From positions 443,305 to 507,304 of the forward strand of contig JACTAT010000021.1 of the NCBI GenBank assembly GCA_014526335.1: a stretch of 64,000 bases of DNA, given 5' to 3'. The first letter of the stretch is position 1. Each line of letters begins with the position of its first letter. Below, piece by piece: positions 1 to 11,900 of this stretch. A model generated the notes under the pieces. The model saw nothing but the letters and a program-made list of their open reading frames with translations, was not told where the DNA came from and did not search any database. Made by a program: the position numbers and the translations under genes. This DNA comes from Chrysaora quinquecirrha (taxonomy: Eukaryota; Cnidaria; Scyphozoa; Semaeostomeae; Pelagiidae).

Positions 1-540
1 TGTTAAGACCACTGTATGTGCAGTTAAAATTAAGGAACTATTAAGGAACTTTTTGAACTACAATTGCCTCAAAAGAGGTCCAAAAATAAGGAACTTTGAG
101 AACTAGGCCTTGAGGTAGGTTCCTTACTCGACATCCGTTAGCTAGAATGCCCCGCAGGACCGTCGTGGTTGTAGCCATGTAGAGGAGTCCAGAGTAGGGG
201 TGTTCAGGACGACCCTCATCATACCGGTATACTATTTTCACGATGCATGACGAAGAGCCGATGAACAGTGCTCCGCTTCTCTAAGTTGCGCGTCTCGGTC
301 CTTCACACTTCTCCCACTGCAACACAGCAATCTCAAGCGACAATGTAAAAACGCCACAGAATAGCTGAAGGCTTCTCCAAGCTCCTATTCAATTTTCAAG
401 AAAACAAACTTGATTGAAGCATCTTGTTACCGCTCCCTCCTCTCGATTGGACCACACGTCGTCGCTCGGGTGCTATATCCTCAGGTCTCGTGCTAAAGCC
501 CCATGTCTAAACCTACTCTCGGGGGTGTACTTAATATATT
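1..540. other. Non-coding left edge (ADCK1 intron), degenerate repeat
   Basis: No exon is recognisable. Positions 35-125 carry repeated 'aaggaact' units in direct and inverted copies, probably a fragment of a short interspersed repeat. By position this should be intron of ADCK1. Confidence 0.4.
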
Positions 541-549
541 TAGGGTACT

Positions 550-856
550 GGGGACGTGCCGCCCGAAAGGGTATCGTTTTTCGTGATTTTGGTATAAACA
601 TGGGTCTTAATTTTCTGAAAGTTGGTATAAGTATGGGTATTGATTTCTTAATAATCAGTACAAACTTTATCAATAACGGTCTTATTTTCTTTTGATTTCA
701 CTGATTCGAAATGACATATTATAGTACATTCAAGCATATATATATAGCAATGTAGGAGTTAATATTTTTGCATAATTTTTGGTATACATTTTCACGAATT
801 TGGTATAAATATGGGTAGGCATTTTAATTCTTGGGCGGTACGTCCCTATCCAAAAC
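550..856. mobile_element. Short inverted-repeat element (MITE-like)
   Basis: The ends are inverted copies: GGGGACGTGCCGCCC near 550-564 and GGGCGGTACGTCCC near 833-846, about 300 bp apart. The interior has subterminal 'ttggtataa.atgggt' units and no coding potential. It lies in the ADCK1 intron. Transposon superfamily not assigned. Confidence 0.55.
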
Positions 857-1063
857 TAAGTCAAGTGAACCCCCGGGAGCCTACTGCTTCTAAAAAGTTT
901 TATACAGAGCATGGATTTTGTGCCTACGAGTTTACTACCCGATGTCCAAATCCCAAACCCTTTGGCAATTATACTTGTTAACATAGAATGGTATTCCTTA
1001 ACTTCTCCTAGGTTTAGAGGTTTTTGGCCTACGCAATCTTTTTATTGCATGTTTTTTCTGCAG

Positions 1064-1405
1064 ACTTTGACTGACGATTTCCGCATAAATTACTGCAAGT
1101 TCTGGCAAGCACTGATGAGGGCAGATGTGACTGCAATCAAGCATTACAGTGATGTATTTGGTGTTGGTGATATGTATGGTTTATTTGCATGCATCATATC
1201 AGCAAGATCATGGGATGCCGTTACCTCTGGTATTGATAAAGTATCATACTCTAAGAAAGAGGTTGGTCATCATCATTATTATTATCATTATCATCACTGA
1301 AATCATCATCATCAGCTTCGTCATGATCATGATCATCATCGTTGTCATCATCATCATCAACATCATCAGAATCAGAATCATCATCATTACGTATACTCAT
1401 CATAT

Positions 1406-1477
<72 letters not shown>

Positions 1478-2204
1478 TTGTTCATTCTTGTCATCAATCG
1501 TCAATCACTGTCACCATTATAATCATCATCATTATTTACTTCATCATTGTCATCATCATCAACAACATCATCATAATCACCTTAATTATCATAATCACTT
1601 TCATGATTATCATCATTATCATAAGCATCATCACCATCATAATCATCATCATCAACACCATCATCATCATCATCATCATCATCATCACTTCCTTGATTAT
1701 CTTCATCAACAGCAGCAATATTTTAATCATCAGTATAGCCATCATCATCAACATCATCATTCAAAAAAAATTATCTAGCTTTTCTTTCTTTGACCCCTCC
1801 AAACTTTACGATCTCAAGTTCATGCATATTGATTTTAGGTGGGTGAAATCCAGCAATTTGCAATGCAATACATGCCAGAAATCACAGACGTACTAAACAG
1901 AGTGCCAAGACAGATGATTCTTCTTTTAAAAACAAATGATCTACTACGGGGAATCGATTCCAAATTATCAACACCAAAATCACTTGTAACATTATCAAGA
2001 TGTTGCATAAGAGCCGTTAAAGAGTATGACTTGAAACAATGTAACTCATTATTCTGTCAAGTGAAAATACATCTCCTAGCAAATCTAGATCAATTAAGAA
2101 TAACTTTATATCAGTTCTCGATAAGTACATATGGCAGAAAATTTATCAATATTTTTTCCTATATTTTTGGCTCCGTAAATAGTGTTTTAAGTCTGTTTAT
2201 ATGA
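1064..2204 (+). CDS. ADCK1: ADCK1-like UbiB-family protein, last two exons (5' end outside window)
   Basis: The last two coding exons, 1064-1261 and 1839-2204 (stop at 2202-2204), are joined in phase 0 and encode 187 residues. The acceptors are clean (tttctgcag, gattttag) and the donor is GAG|gttggt. The first exon has the ADCK1 signature around 'LTDDFRINYCKFWQAL' and 'LFACIISARSWD'. The second has 'VPRQMILLLKTNDLLRGI' and 'SRCCIRA', which match the C-terminal part of animal ADCK1. Family knowledge: ADCK1 is an atypical ABC1/UbiB-type kinase-like protein of mitochondria, linked to cristae and lipid homeostasis. The catalytic motifs lie upstream and are not in the window. I saw no earlier exon in 1-1063. 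The single intron here is mostly an ATC trinucleotide array that starts within ten bases of the donor. Confidence 0.93.
1264..1765. repeat. ATC/CAT trinucleotide array filling the last ADCK1 intron
   Basis: Interrupted (CAT)n, with a perfect run of about 25 units near 1405-1475 and degenerate flanks with TTATCA and AATCATC variants. It occupies nearly all of the 577-bp intron. The long His/Ser/Ile open frames across it are artefacts of the repeat. Confidence 0.95.
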
Positions 2205-2268
2205 AGTATATACCAGTTTGAAAAACTGAATGTATATTTTAGCAGAGGTTTTTCTATTTGAGAAATGA

Positions 2269-2274
2269 TTTATT
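2269..2274 (-). terminator. Poly(A) signal of ZNRD2
   Basis: AATAAA on the minus strand, 9 bases after the ZNRD2 stop. With cleavage 10-30 nt further on, the transcript would end about 30-60 bp from the ADCK1 stop. Confidence 0.55.
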
Positions 2275-2283
2275 TGTGTTGAT

Positions 2284-3992
2284 TTAAGGTGTTTGTAATT
2301 GTTTTATAGTTTCTTGACAAACTTTAATTAATTCTAATAGTTTAAAACTATCTTCCAATGCACAGTTTTGTAACTGATCCCCAGCCCATTTCATTTTCAA
2401 TAAAATTGAATTTTGAACATCTTTTAAAATACCTCTATACTCATCAGTTGTGTTTACCAGAAGATTCGGTATCAAATCTCGAGTTGTTCTCTCTGCATTA
2501 TCTGTTCTGTTCACTTGGGTCCTGGTATGGCTAACAGGGTTTTCAATATCATCTGTCAAAGAGTAAAAACATCCATTTATTTGAATATTTTTGAGTGGCA
2601 CAATATTTAAAAATTTTGAGAAATGCCAGAAACATCTTGGGACATACGCATCCACCAAAGTAGTGCATATAGATTCGCTAGCGTGTAAATACATATGCCA
2701 AGGGTGGGTCTTCTATAAGAAACCTGTCTTCTAGGAGCAGCAGGACAATCTTTGTAGAAATACTAATTGCTAGGAAGTTGGTACCCCAGGTTGTTGGGCT
2801 GTATTGTCCTAGAAGATTTTTTTGCAGGCTTCACACCAAAGCATCCCAAGGGTACAGTGTGACAATATGCCCCCTAATGATCTTCGTGAAGTGGCCTTTG
2901 TGACAGTCGAGTTAGGTGAGCAAAAAGATGAACATTAAATTTGATTCAGAGCTTACCATTTGTTGTTCTTGACACTTCAATTTCCATACTACTTGTTAAA
3001 CCATCAATGTCATGACAGGAAACACAATAGTCATTCTGCTGACGGTCTCTCATCAGTATAGTCTACCAAGAAAAATTGAAGGAGTCACAACCCTGCTTAT
3101 CAGTACTGTCGGAATTTCAAACTGACAGGGAGGGTTGCTGCAAAATGAAATAGTCGTGCTGCACCATACATATCTGACTGGTTACATATGGATAACATTA
3201 AGGTGGAAACCTGGAATGCTGGCATCGCAGGAGAAAAATGGCTTTTTTTTATTTCTATTTTGTTTTTCTTTATATTGGGTGATTTGGTAGAATTTCCCTA
3301 AGTCAAAAAATATCAAGTTTTTGATGCAAAAATTGCATAAAGCACCAAAAATTTAGCCTAGGTGCAAATTTCTTTCTCAGTGCTGGTATTATAATTTTTA
3401 CGAGAATTCAAACTTCATGATTCTACAAGGGCTTAGACCCAGCGGGAGGGGGCTTTGGCGTGCATCAATACCCAAAAACCCGGAACAAAATTGGGACAAA
3501 CCCGAAAACCTGGATGACTTTGTTTCAACAACTGTTTTAGGAATTTTACACATTAATGTCCTTTGTGAGGTTTAAAACCTGAAAACTGGAGGGCAAAATC
3601 AGCCAAATCCACAACCCGTGAAATCCCAAAGCCCCCCTCCCAGTGGGTTTAAAAGTTTCACCTACTTCATTTTTTCGGTCAAAGCCTTTGTAGAATCGGG
3701 AAGTTTGAATGCTTATAATATGAAGAATACAAGTGCTAGGACAGCGAAAATTGGTACTTAGACTTAATTTTGGATGCTTTATCTGAGTTTTGCATCAGAA
3801 ACGTGAGATCTTTTGATCTGGAGAAAGTAAAATGCCAACGAATGGCCCTATTAAACATACCCCACATTTGTTGCATGTTGATCCAAGCATTTTATATCCT
3901 TTTAACAAATATTCTCCCATTAATTTACTGATTTTATTGGAACGTTCTCTTCTCAGCTCAAGAGCGTGTTTCTCTTCATCTGATAAATCCAT
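2284..3992 (-). CDS. ZNRD2: ZNRD2 (SSSCA1/p27)-like zinc-ribbon protein
   Basis: Three exons on the minus strand: 3992-3861 (44 codons, donor GGG|gtatgt), 3062-2957, and 2552-2284 with stop TAA. Together they give 168 aa, against about 199 in human. The first exon encodes 'RRERSNKISKLMGEYLLKGY', typical of the N-terminal helix. A zinc ribbon follows, with CxxC at residues 40-43 (CNKC) and 57-60 (CVSC) split by the first intron. The last exon carries the conserved C-terminal helix ('KMKWAGDQLQ' to 'ELIKVCQETIKQLQ'). The ATG at 3992 has an in-frame stop 18 bases upstream, which supports this start. Family knowledge: ZNRD2 is a small protein first known as an autoantigen and linked to mitosis and telomere/tankyrase biology, with no firm biochemical role. 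Intron 1 contains a foldback repeat (3323-3796). Confidence 0.9.
2399..2404 (+). terminator. Candidate ADCK1 poly(A) signal inside the ZNRD2 last exon
   Basis: AATAAA on the plus strand, 195 bases downstream of the ADCK1 stop. It lies antisense to ZNRD2 coding sequence. I saw no canonical AATAAA on this strand between 2205 and 2398, so ADCK1 transcripts may overlap ZNRD2. Confidence 0.4.
3323..3796. mobile_element. Foldback element with about 115-bp inverted arms
   Basis: The left arm starts GATGCAAAAATTGCATAAAG at 3323. The right arm ends ...TGAGTTTTGCATC at 3796 and is its diverged inverse. The arms continue through 'gattctacaa.gg' into GC-rich inner arms (gggagggggctttgg near 3440 and ccaaagcccccctccc near 3627). 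There is no coding content. It sits in ZNRD2 intron 1, about 65 bp from the exon 1 donor. Confidence 0.7.
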
Positions 3993-4083
3993 TCTTGTTT
4001 TCAATCTTCAAATAAAAATAAAAAATTTAAATACTAGGGTAATGCATATAATAAGTAAGGAATTACAAGGTCAAGGTAAGTAA

Positions 4084-5074
4084 GCTGGCTACCCTACCCA
4101 CATTATAATTCCCTCGAACAACGGACTACGATATAAACCGTGCTTCATCTGTTCCATTATATTAAAAATGAAATGCTGCACTTGCTTCCAAAATAGTGGG
4201 ATTTTTCTACGGAAGGCTTTAGTAGGCCCGTCCGACTTGTGCTGGCTGGACAGAATTTAGTTTTAGGCCCTCTTCTTGGCCTGACCTTCTTGTTGCGGCT
4301 TCAGTGTCTTCTTTGCTAGGGTTAAATAGATTAGGACTCTAGATGGTGGTGCAGTAACGTGTCAAATAGGTTGCTATTAGCTATTAACAGTCTGAAATAA
4401 GAGTAATCTTTTACCTGTAAAGAAAGAGCACCGTCTCAAATCTTGTTGTTCGCGCCCTTTGCTTCTCTCTTTCTTTTTTCTTTGATGACAACGAATGTGA
4501 ATGTCATGCGCATGTATGTCCCACTTCTCTGGTCATGACAGATGAAGCTCTCCCACCTTTCCAATTCAACAATTTTTTTGTGACACCTTTTCGATAAGAC
4601 GTTCCAAAACGAAGCTTTTTCGATTGAACTACAAGTAAAACGTCTTTTTATTTATAGTTCAATGGGGTTTTCAGGGTTAACTTCATTCATGTCCAAGAGG
4701 AAATTCCAATACAATATACGAATTCATAATATAAATTATCTAATACACTTTATCTCCTCAGAATAACTTAGTTAATTTACAGTTACAAGATTACAAGTGT
4801 TAACACGAGTGTTTAGCAACAAAACTACCATTAACAAACAAGAAGGGGATAAAACAGCAGCAACGATAACTACCGTATGTAGCACGGCACGCATTTTTCT
4901 GCAAATTAACCTGACTATACGGACTAAGTGTTTTTGACTAAAGAAATTAGACTACTTTTAAGAAATGTTGCTTCAGACTTTTATTGACGCTACACAAGAT
5001 ATTTCTGGTAGCAGAAGTGAATATTGAGGGGGGCATATAATCGCCATTTTGCTTAGGAAATTTTAAAGCTCTAA
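4084..5074. other. Spacer between ZNRD2 and the calmodulin-like gene
   Basis: About 1 kb with no recognisable exon. It should hold the ZNRD2 promoter, since transcription starts upstream of 3992 on the minus strand. No TATA box or other element is clear. Confidence 0.4.
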
Positions 5075-5075
5075 A

Positions 5076-5290
5076 GCTATGGCTAAAATAGGAGACATGT
5101 TGCGCGCGATATTGTATTTAGCGTATCTCCCAGGGTGGCTAAACATGCAGCGACAAGTAGCAACATGTCCTCCGAGTCACAGAGACAAGAAATGTTTCTT
5201 TTGTCTCCCAGAAACATTTGCGTGTCTCTCGCTACAAATTTTGCCCCACGCTATAAAATTTCCGAGGTGGCTAAACTGGGTGCAGAGTTT
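5076..5290. mobile_element. Copy 1 (partial) of the 'GGAGACATGT' inverted-repeat family
   Basis: It begins 'agctatggctaaaataggag' and contains 'gcgcgcgata', 'gagacaagaaatgtttct' and 'ccgaggtggctaaactggg', all shared with copies near 24966, 27538, 61362 and 63297. The right terminal arm is missing. An 80-aa open frame across it is repeat translation, not a gene. Confidence 0.75.
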
Positions 5291-5906
5291 CATTACCTTA
5301 GCGCTTGTATTGTTGATTTTATGAGCGTTCAAATTTTACGAGTTTTTAATGGCTCCGACAAGTCGGGATAAAAATTTTCATCCCAAGTCACTTCATGAAA
5401 GCTCTACATTTCGCGATTTTGAAATATTTCGATCCTGTTGGCCTTTTGTCGAAAAAGGTATGTTCGAGACACTCTTCAAAGTGGCTCATTCTGCGAGCAG
5501 GCATTCTGAGTTCTCCCTTTTCTAATAAGCAACTGGTCAATAAGCAACTATAGGGCTGAGATTTTGTTAAACTTTTGATTGAGATTGCGTTCTTTATACA
5601 CTACACCATTGCAATTGTCAATTACATTGAAAAGAGCCAAAAAGCGTTTTAATAGGGTACCGGTCATTCTGTGAGTGCTGAAATACAAGATATTCTAAGC
5701 AACTTTGAGAGCTCGACCAAAGTCCAGTTGCATACTAAAAAAAATGTATTTATTTGCCACAAACCTTCATAAATTATACAATAAGTTAATAATAAATAAA
5801 AAACCATATCTCAATCCAATCTACTTTTGTTATATACATAAACATCGCGGTAATCATTATTAATACTTGCAATTTGGTGAAATTTAATCTCAGTTTCAAA
5901 TAAATG

Positions 5907-5912
5907 TTTATT
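5907..5912 (-). terminator. Poly(A) signal overlapping the end of the calmodulin-like CDS
   Basis: AATAAA follows the TGA stop directly on the minus strand (TGAAATAAAC). This gives an extremely short 3' UTR unless other signals are used. Confidence 0.45.
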
Positions 5913-8900
5913 TCACTGACTTTTTATAAGCATCTTTGCCGGGCCTTCTGGAGCCTTTTCTAGATTATTAACCAATATTTTGAACTCTGAAACGATAGGG
6001 GAAAATTTGATACAATTGTGCCCAAAGTTAAGAAATCCTACTACTGTATATGGCTCAGAGCATAGTTTCTTGTAAAAAAATTGAGTGTAATGATAGTGAT
6101 GATGATGATGGTGAGATGATGATGGCGATGGTAAAGATGATTATGATGATTATGATGATGTTGATGATGATAATGATATGATGATGATGATGGTGAGATG
6201 ATGATAACAATGGCAATGATGATGATGATGACGATGATGATGATGATGATGATTATGACAATGCTAATGATGATAATGATAGTGATGATCTAATGGTAAT
6301 GAGGTGATGATGATGATGGTGAGATGATGATGAAGATAGTAATGACGATGATGACGACGACGACAACGACGACGATGATGATGATGATGATGATGATGAC
6401 GATCTGATGATGATAACGATGATGACGGCGATGACGATGACGATGATGATGACGATGATGATGATGATGATGATGATGATGATAACGATAAAGAATCTGA
6501 CCAGATCCAGGTCACTCTCAGACTCCAAGGACCAATTCGATGGGCGACACAAATGACTACAAAGGGAACGCGGTTATTGCTGGGGGGGGGCGGGAAAAGC
6601 GGAAGATCTGTTCTTATCAAGAAGAGGAAAAAATACAGAATAATTGCTACTCTACCTTCAAAATCGATGACACCATCTCCATTGCAGTCTGCTTCTCGAA
6701 TCATCAGTTTAAGCTGTTCTTCAGTCAAATCCTGGCCTAAATTACTCATCGTCATCTTCAGTTCAGTTGGACTACAAAATAAAGACAAACTAGCAACGAA
6801 TTTCTTATGGTAAAAAATCAAATTATTGAAAATCTTTAATGACCCTCTATTGTTGTTGGTTTCTAAATTACTTGGGTAGTCATATAAAGTAGCTTAATGG
6901 TTAGTTAGTCAGTTTGTTGATTGGTTAGTTAGGTAATTATTAATCAGTTCTTTTTTCGTTAGTTAGTTTTTTAGTTAGAAAGTTAGTGAGTTACATAGTG
7001 AGTTAGATAGTTAATTACTGAGTTCTTTAGTTAGTTAGTCAGTTAGTAATTTAATTAGTTAATTAGTTAGTTAGTCAGTCAGTCAGTCCGTCAGTCAGTC
7101 AGTCGATCAGTCAGTCAGTCAGTCAGTCAGTCAGCCAGCCAGTCAGTCAGTCAGTCAGTCAGTCAGTCAGTCAGTCAGTCAGTCAGTCAGTCAGTCAGTC
7201 AGTCAGTCAGTCAGTCAGTCAGTCAGTCAGTCAGTCAGTCAGTCAGTCAGTCAGTCAGTCAGTCAGTCAGTCAGTCAGTCAGTCAGTCAGTCAGTCAGTC
7301 AGTCAGTCAGTCAGTCAGTCAGTCAGTCAGTCAGTCAGTCAGTCAGTCAGTCAGTCAGTCAGTCAGTCAGTCAGTCAGTCAGTCAGTCAGTCAGTCAGTC
7401 AGTCCGTGAGTTGATCGGTCGATAGAAAGAAGAAGAGAGTCCTCCAACTAAAATTATTTACCTAATTCTTCCATTTCTGTTGCAATCAAAAACTTGAAAT
7501 GCTTCGAATAATTCTTTGTTAATATCTCTATTCCTCATTTGTTTGTCCATCATTTGTACAAATTCTGCAAAATCTATTTCACCATTTCCTAAAACGATAC
7601 ATTTTGCTCAAATATTTAAATTGAGAGTGCCTTGTCATTACGTGAATGCTTAAATCTTTGACACTGTCTTTGAGCATAGTGTGAAGATTGTTCAAACATT
7701 GCAAGTCTTATTGAAAGAAGACATGAATATTGAAGAGGAGAAGCAAATTTCTAGGGAATTTGCAAGGAAACAAAGTTCACGTTTTAGAGATGGTTTTATC
7801 AGGCCGTTATGGCCTTTTAGCCCCATAATCAAATCAATTATTACGAAAAATACCCACCATCGACATCAACCTCTTTTATCATTATGGCAACCTCTTTATC
7901 AGTTGGACTTTGTCCCAGACTTCTCATCACAACGCCAAGATCTTCGCATGATATTGAACCGTTGCCTTTTGGATCAAATAAGGAAAATGCTTCTCTGAAT
8001 TCTAAAACATAATAAAAGATTCATTGTTGTTATCGTCATCATAATGTTTATAATAATCATAAAACGAACAAAAATCTTCAGCATCATGATAATCATCGCT
8101 ATCATCATCAATATCATCATCAACATCATCGTCATTATCATCATCATCACCATCATCATCATCATCTTGATCATCATCATGATCATAATCATAATAATCA
8201 TAATCATCAATACAATCATCATCATCAAGATCATCATCATCATCGTCATTGCCATCACCATCACCATCACCATCATCATAATTATCATCATCTTGATCAT
8301 CATCGTGATCTTAATCATAACCATAATCATCATCATAGCTGTAATCATCATCACCATCACTATCATCATCATGATCATCTGCATCAGCATCATGATAATC
8401 ATTATCATCACTATCAGCATCATGACCACGATCATCATAAGATAATCATCATCATTAGCAATCATCAGAATCATCCTTACACCGGAAGATAGAAGCATAA
8501 ACACAAATCATAAGCTAGACAACGTTTGATAGCTGGCTTCAAAGAATATCCAAGAAATAACTGCCTATCAAACTCTCTTTGCAAAATTTTGCTAGACATT
8601 AACAAGAAATAGAAATAATTACAAACCTTTAAGTTTTTCATCTGTTAGTTCCATATTCCCCTTTAAAACATAATCCAAAATTAACAAATTGGAAGATTAT
8701 AGAAAAAGTAAGTGAATATGCGAATAATTTCTTGACAAAGCGAAGTAGACAATAATGTCAGTTCGAAAAGAAAGACTGCTCAAGCTTAGCAACGCTATCC
8801 AGCCACAAGCCACAGCTGGTTGTGTTTTTTGATAAAAAAGATAAACAGTCGAGTTTGAATAGGACGTACTTATGCAAAAAGTTAAAAACATTTCCCCATT

Positions 8901-11900
8901 CTAGTATCACTGTGAGGGCTAGATAACTGAAAAAGGGAAAACCCAAAACCTGTTTAGTGTTAATGGCAGCGATCTTGTATCGCTTTATGAATTCGTCATA
9001 TAATGCGTCTATAATGCATCATTTTTTAAAGGACAGTACATCCTCGATTATCCGAACAGGTTGAACTCAATTTTACGGAGGGTCGTTCGGATACATAAGC
9101 CGAAATTTCGGACGACAATTTCACTTGCTAACCTTTCTGTCAAGTTTATTGTTACCGCACACAGACACTTAATAATTGCTTAAATGGGTTGCCGACGATA
9201 TGGGCAAAAATTTTTCGATGCGAATCAGCTACTTTATATACAACCGAAAAAATTTTATTTTTACTGAATACACTTTTTTTAAATAAGCAACTCGACATTT
9301 GTCCAGCCCTCAAAGTTGCTTAAAATTTTAGACATTTCAGCCCTCAAAGTTGCTTAAGAGTTGCTTAACATGTTTTGTACCTCACACCCACCCTGACTTC
9401 AGCGGGTCAAAATCGTCATCTGTTAGGCCTACAACACGACTTTTGGGAGACAGTAAGTGGAAAAACGTTAGCTAACGAACTTCAACATGCAAAACATAAG
9501 AACAAACAATTTCTTAACAAAAAGAAAGAGTATAAGCTTGGTTGTTTGACTTCTTAGTTGCTTACAGTAATTCAATTGAGCCCTCAAGTTGCTTAATGTT
9601 AAGGTCAGTTCAGCTCTAGTTGCTTATTGAGCGGTTGCTTATTAAAAAGTGTAATTATATTTGGCAAAGATTCGAACTAGTGAGGCTTACATTTAATCTA
9701 AAAAAGGGTTAAGAAATTTTTGCGTTTCAGAAAATTTAGGTTCGGATAATCGAGATTTGGATAATCGAGGATGAACTGTATAACGATAGTAGATCCTTGA
9801 AAAACAAGGGTAAGGCTGGCAAAGGGTTACGAGAGTTTAAATTTAGCTATGTATATGCTTAATAATTTAGAGTTACGTGAAGAACTCGTCTGAATCCCTT
9901 AGTTAGTTTGAAAAACATGTGTATTTTGGTGATCCTCGTCTTATTTAATTCAAAATATCGATAAAAGAATACGGAATTTCTACTGTGAAGCCCCTCCTTT
10001 GGTCATCTGATATTACAACAAAATCTCAGTTTTATAGCACTAAAAAGCCGAATTTCGACAACTTTGGTTCCAGCCCAACATTGCCAGCTGGATTCAGTGT
10101 GATTTTTCTCAACGAAACGTGTAGATAACTAGAAAACCAATTTCGTTTTCCCAAGGTTATTTTCATCATGTTGTTCTCACCTGCTTCAGTTACCCAGTGT
10201 GGTTGAATGTAAAATAATATATGTTTTTAACTTTGGCTTTAGGGTGCGTATTGATCTCTTCTGAATTCTAAAAAAAGTAAAATTCCCCCGAGGCTTCCAG
10301 ATGCCATTAAGGGCCTGTTCTTCTGAACCTCTAAAACTTTCCGAATTTCAGATAGCTCCCAGAAATTGAATCCACGATTTTCGAAAAACAGGAATTCTGG
10401 AAATCCGAAAACTTTCGCGCCAAAATTCTTGCTAACGCCGTCTCAAGACCCTGTCGTGGAATGTCTCCTAGCAACTGTTAAAGTGGCAGTCTCGTTCGAC
10501 CTTCAAACACAGAATCTTTCCAAAGTCTCGGAAACGTTCTGTTTTTGACGGCAGAAGGTTTCGGAGAGCTCCAGAGCTCCACAACCTACCGTTTTCAGAA
10601 GGATCGCTTCGAAAAACAAGAAGGCTATCGAAAAAAGAATTGCTTTAGAAGAACACGCACTAACGCACTAAGACGCAGTTTCTTGAAATATGGAAGACTT
10701 GAGAGAAGTTGATATATCTAGAAGCAGTTTCTTTCTGACGCAGAGCCGTAGGAACGGAACATTTTGTAAGGGGTACGCCTACTGTTGTTGTTACATTTTA
10801 GCTTTGAGTAGGCTGTTATTTCTAGCTTTTCAGCTAATTTAGGCCTACTATGCATGCCGCATCCAGGCATGGGACCCCTAGTTTAACGTCCCTTCCGAAG
10901 GACGGCAGAGTGAGTTGTTTAGTCATCCATCTGGAAAGTCACCCATCCAAATGCTGACCTCACACGACCAAGCTTAACTTCAGCTGTCTAACGAGAACTG
11001 ACTGAAAAGCTTGGCCACTCACTCAGGGGCAGCTTATCTTTCTACTTTGCTCTTGTTATTAAGATAAGTTATTATAGCTAAACACATGGTAATGAATATT
11101 ATCTTTACGCTTCAATGTACTATGCTATTCTATGCTATGCTATGACATCTGATGCTATGCTTTGCTATGCTATCATATTCTATGATATTAGATGCTATGT
11201 ATAATATGACATGCTATTCTATGCTATGCGATCATATGCTATTACATTTGATACTATGCTGTGCTACGATATGCTATGCTATCACATGCTATGCTATGCT
11301 GTGCTATGCTATGCTATGCTATGCTATCATATGCTATGCTATGCTATCATATGCTATGACATTTGATGCTGTGCTGTGCTATGCTATGCTATCATATTCT
11401 ATGATATTAGATGCTATGTATAATATGACATGCTATTCTATGCTATGCGATCATATGCTATTACATTTGATACTATGCTGTGCTACGATATGCTATGCTA
11501 TCACATGCTATGCTATGCTATGCTATGCTATGCTATGCTATGCTATCATATGCTATGCTATGCTATCATATGCTATGACATTTGATGCTGTGCTGTGCTA
11601 TGCTATGCTATCATATTCTATGATATTAGATGCTATGTATAATATGACATGCTATTCTATGCTATGCTATCATATGCTATGACATTTGATACTATGCTGT
11701 GCTACGATATGCTATGCTTTGCTATGCTATTATATGATATGACATTAGATGCTATGCTTTGCTATGCTATGCTATGCTATGCTATGCTATGCTATGCTAG
11801 AATATGCTATGCTATGCTATTTCATGCTATGCCATGCCATGCTATGCTATGCCATGCTAATGCTATGCTACGCTACGCTATGCTATGCTATGGTATGCCA

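Noticed and set aside
1149..1896. Long His/Ser/Ile-rich open frames in the ATC arrays (also 8044-8504, 17161-17550, 24008-24484, 57605-58222, 61907-62471)
   Set aside because: They are translations of trinucleotide repeats inside introns, open in several frames on both strands.
5079..5371. Open frames starting MAKIGDM / MAKLGDM (also at 27561, 61384 and 63303)
   Set aside because: Each is the translated arm of the same inverted-repeat family and not a conserved protein.
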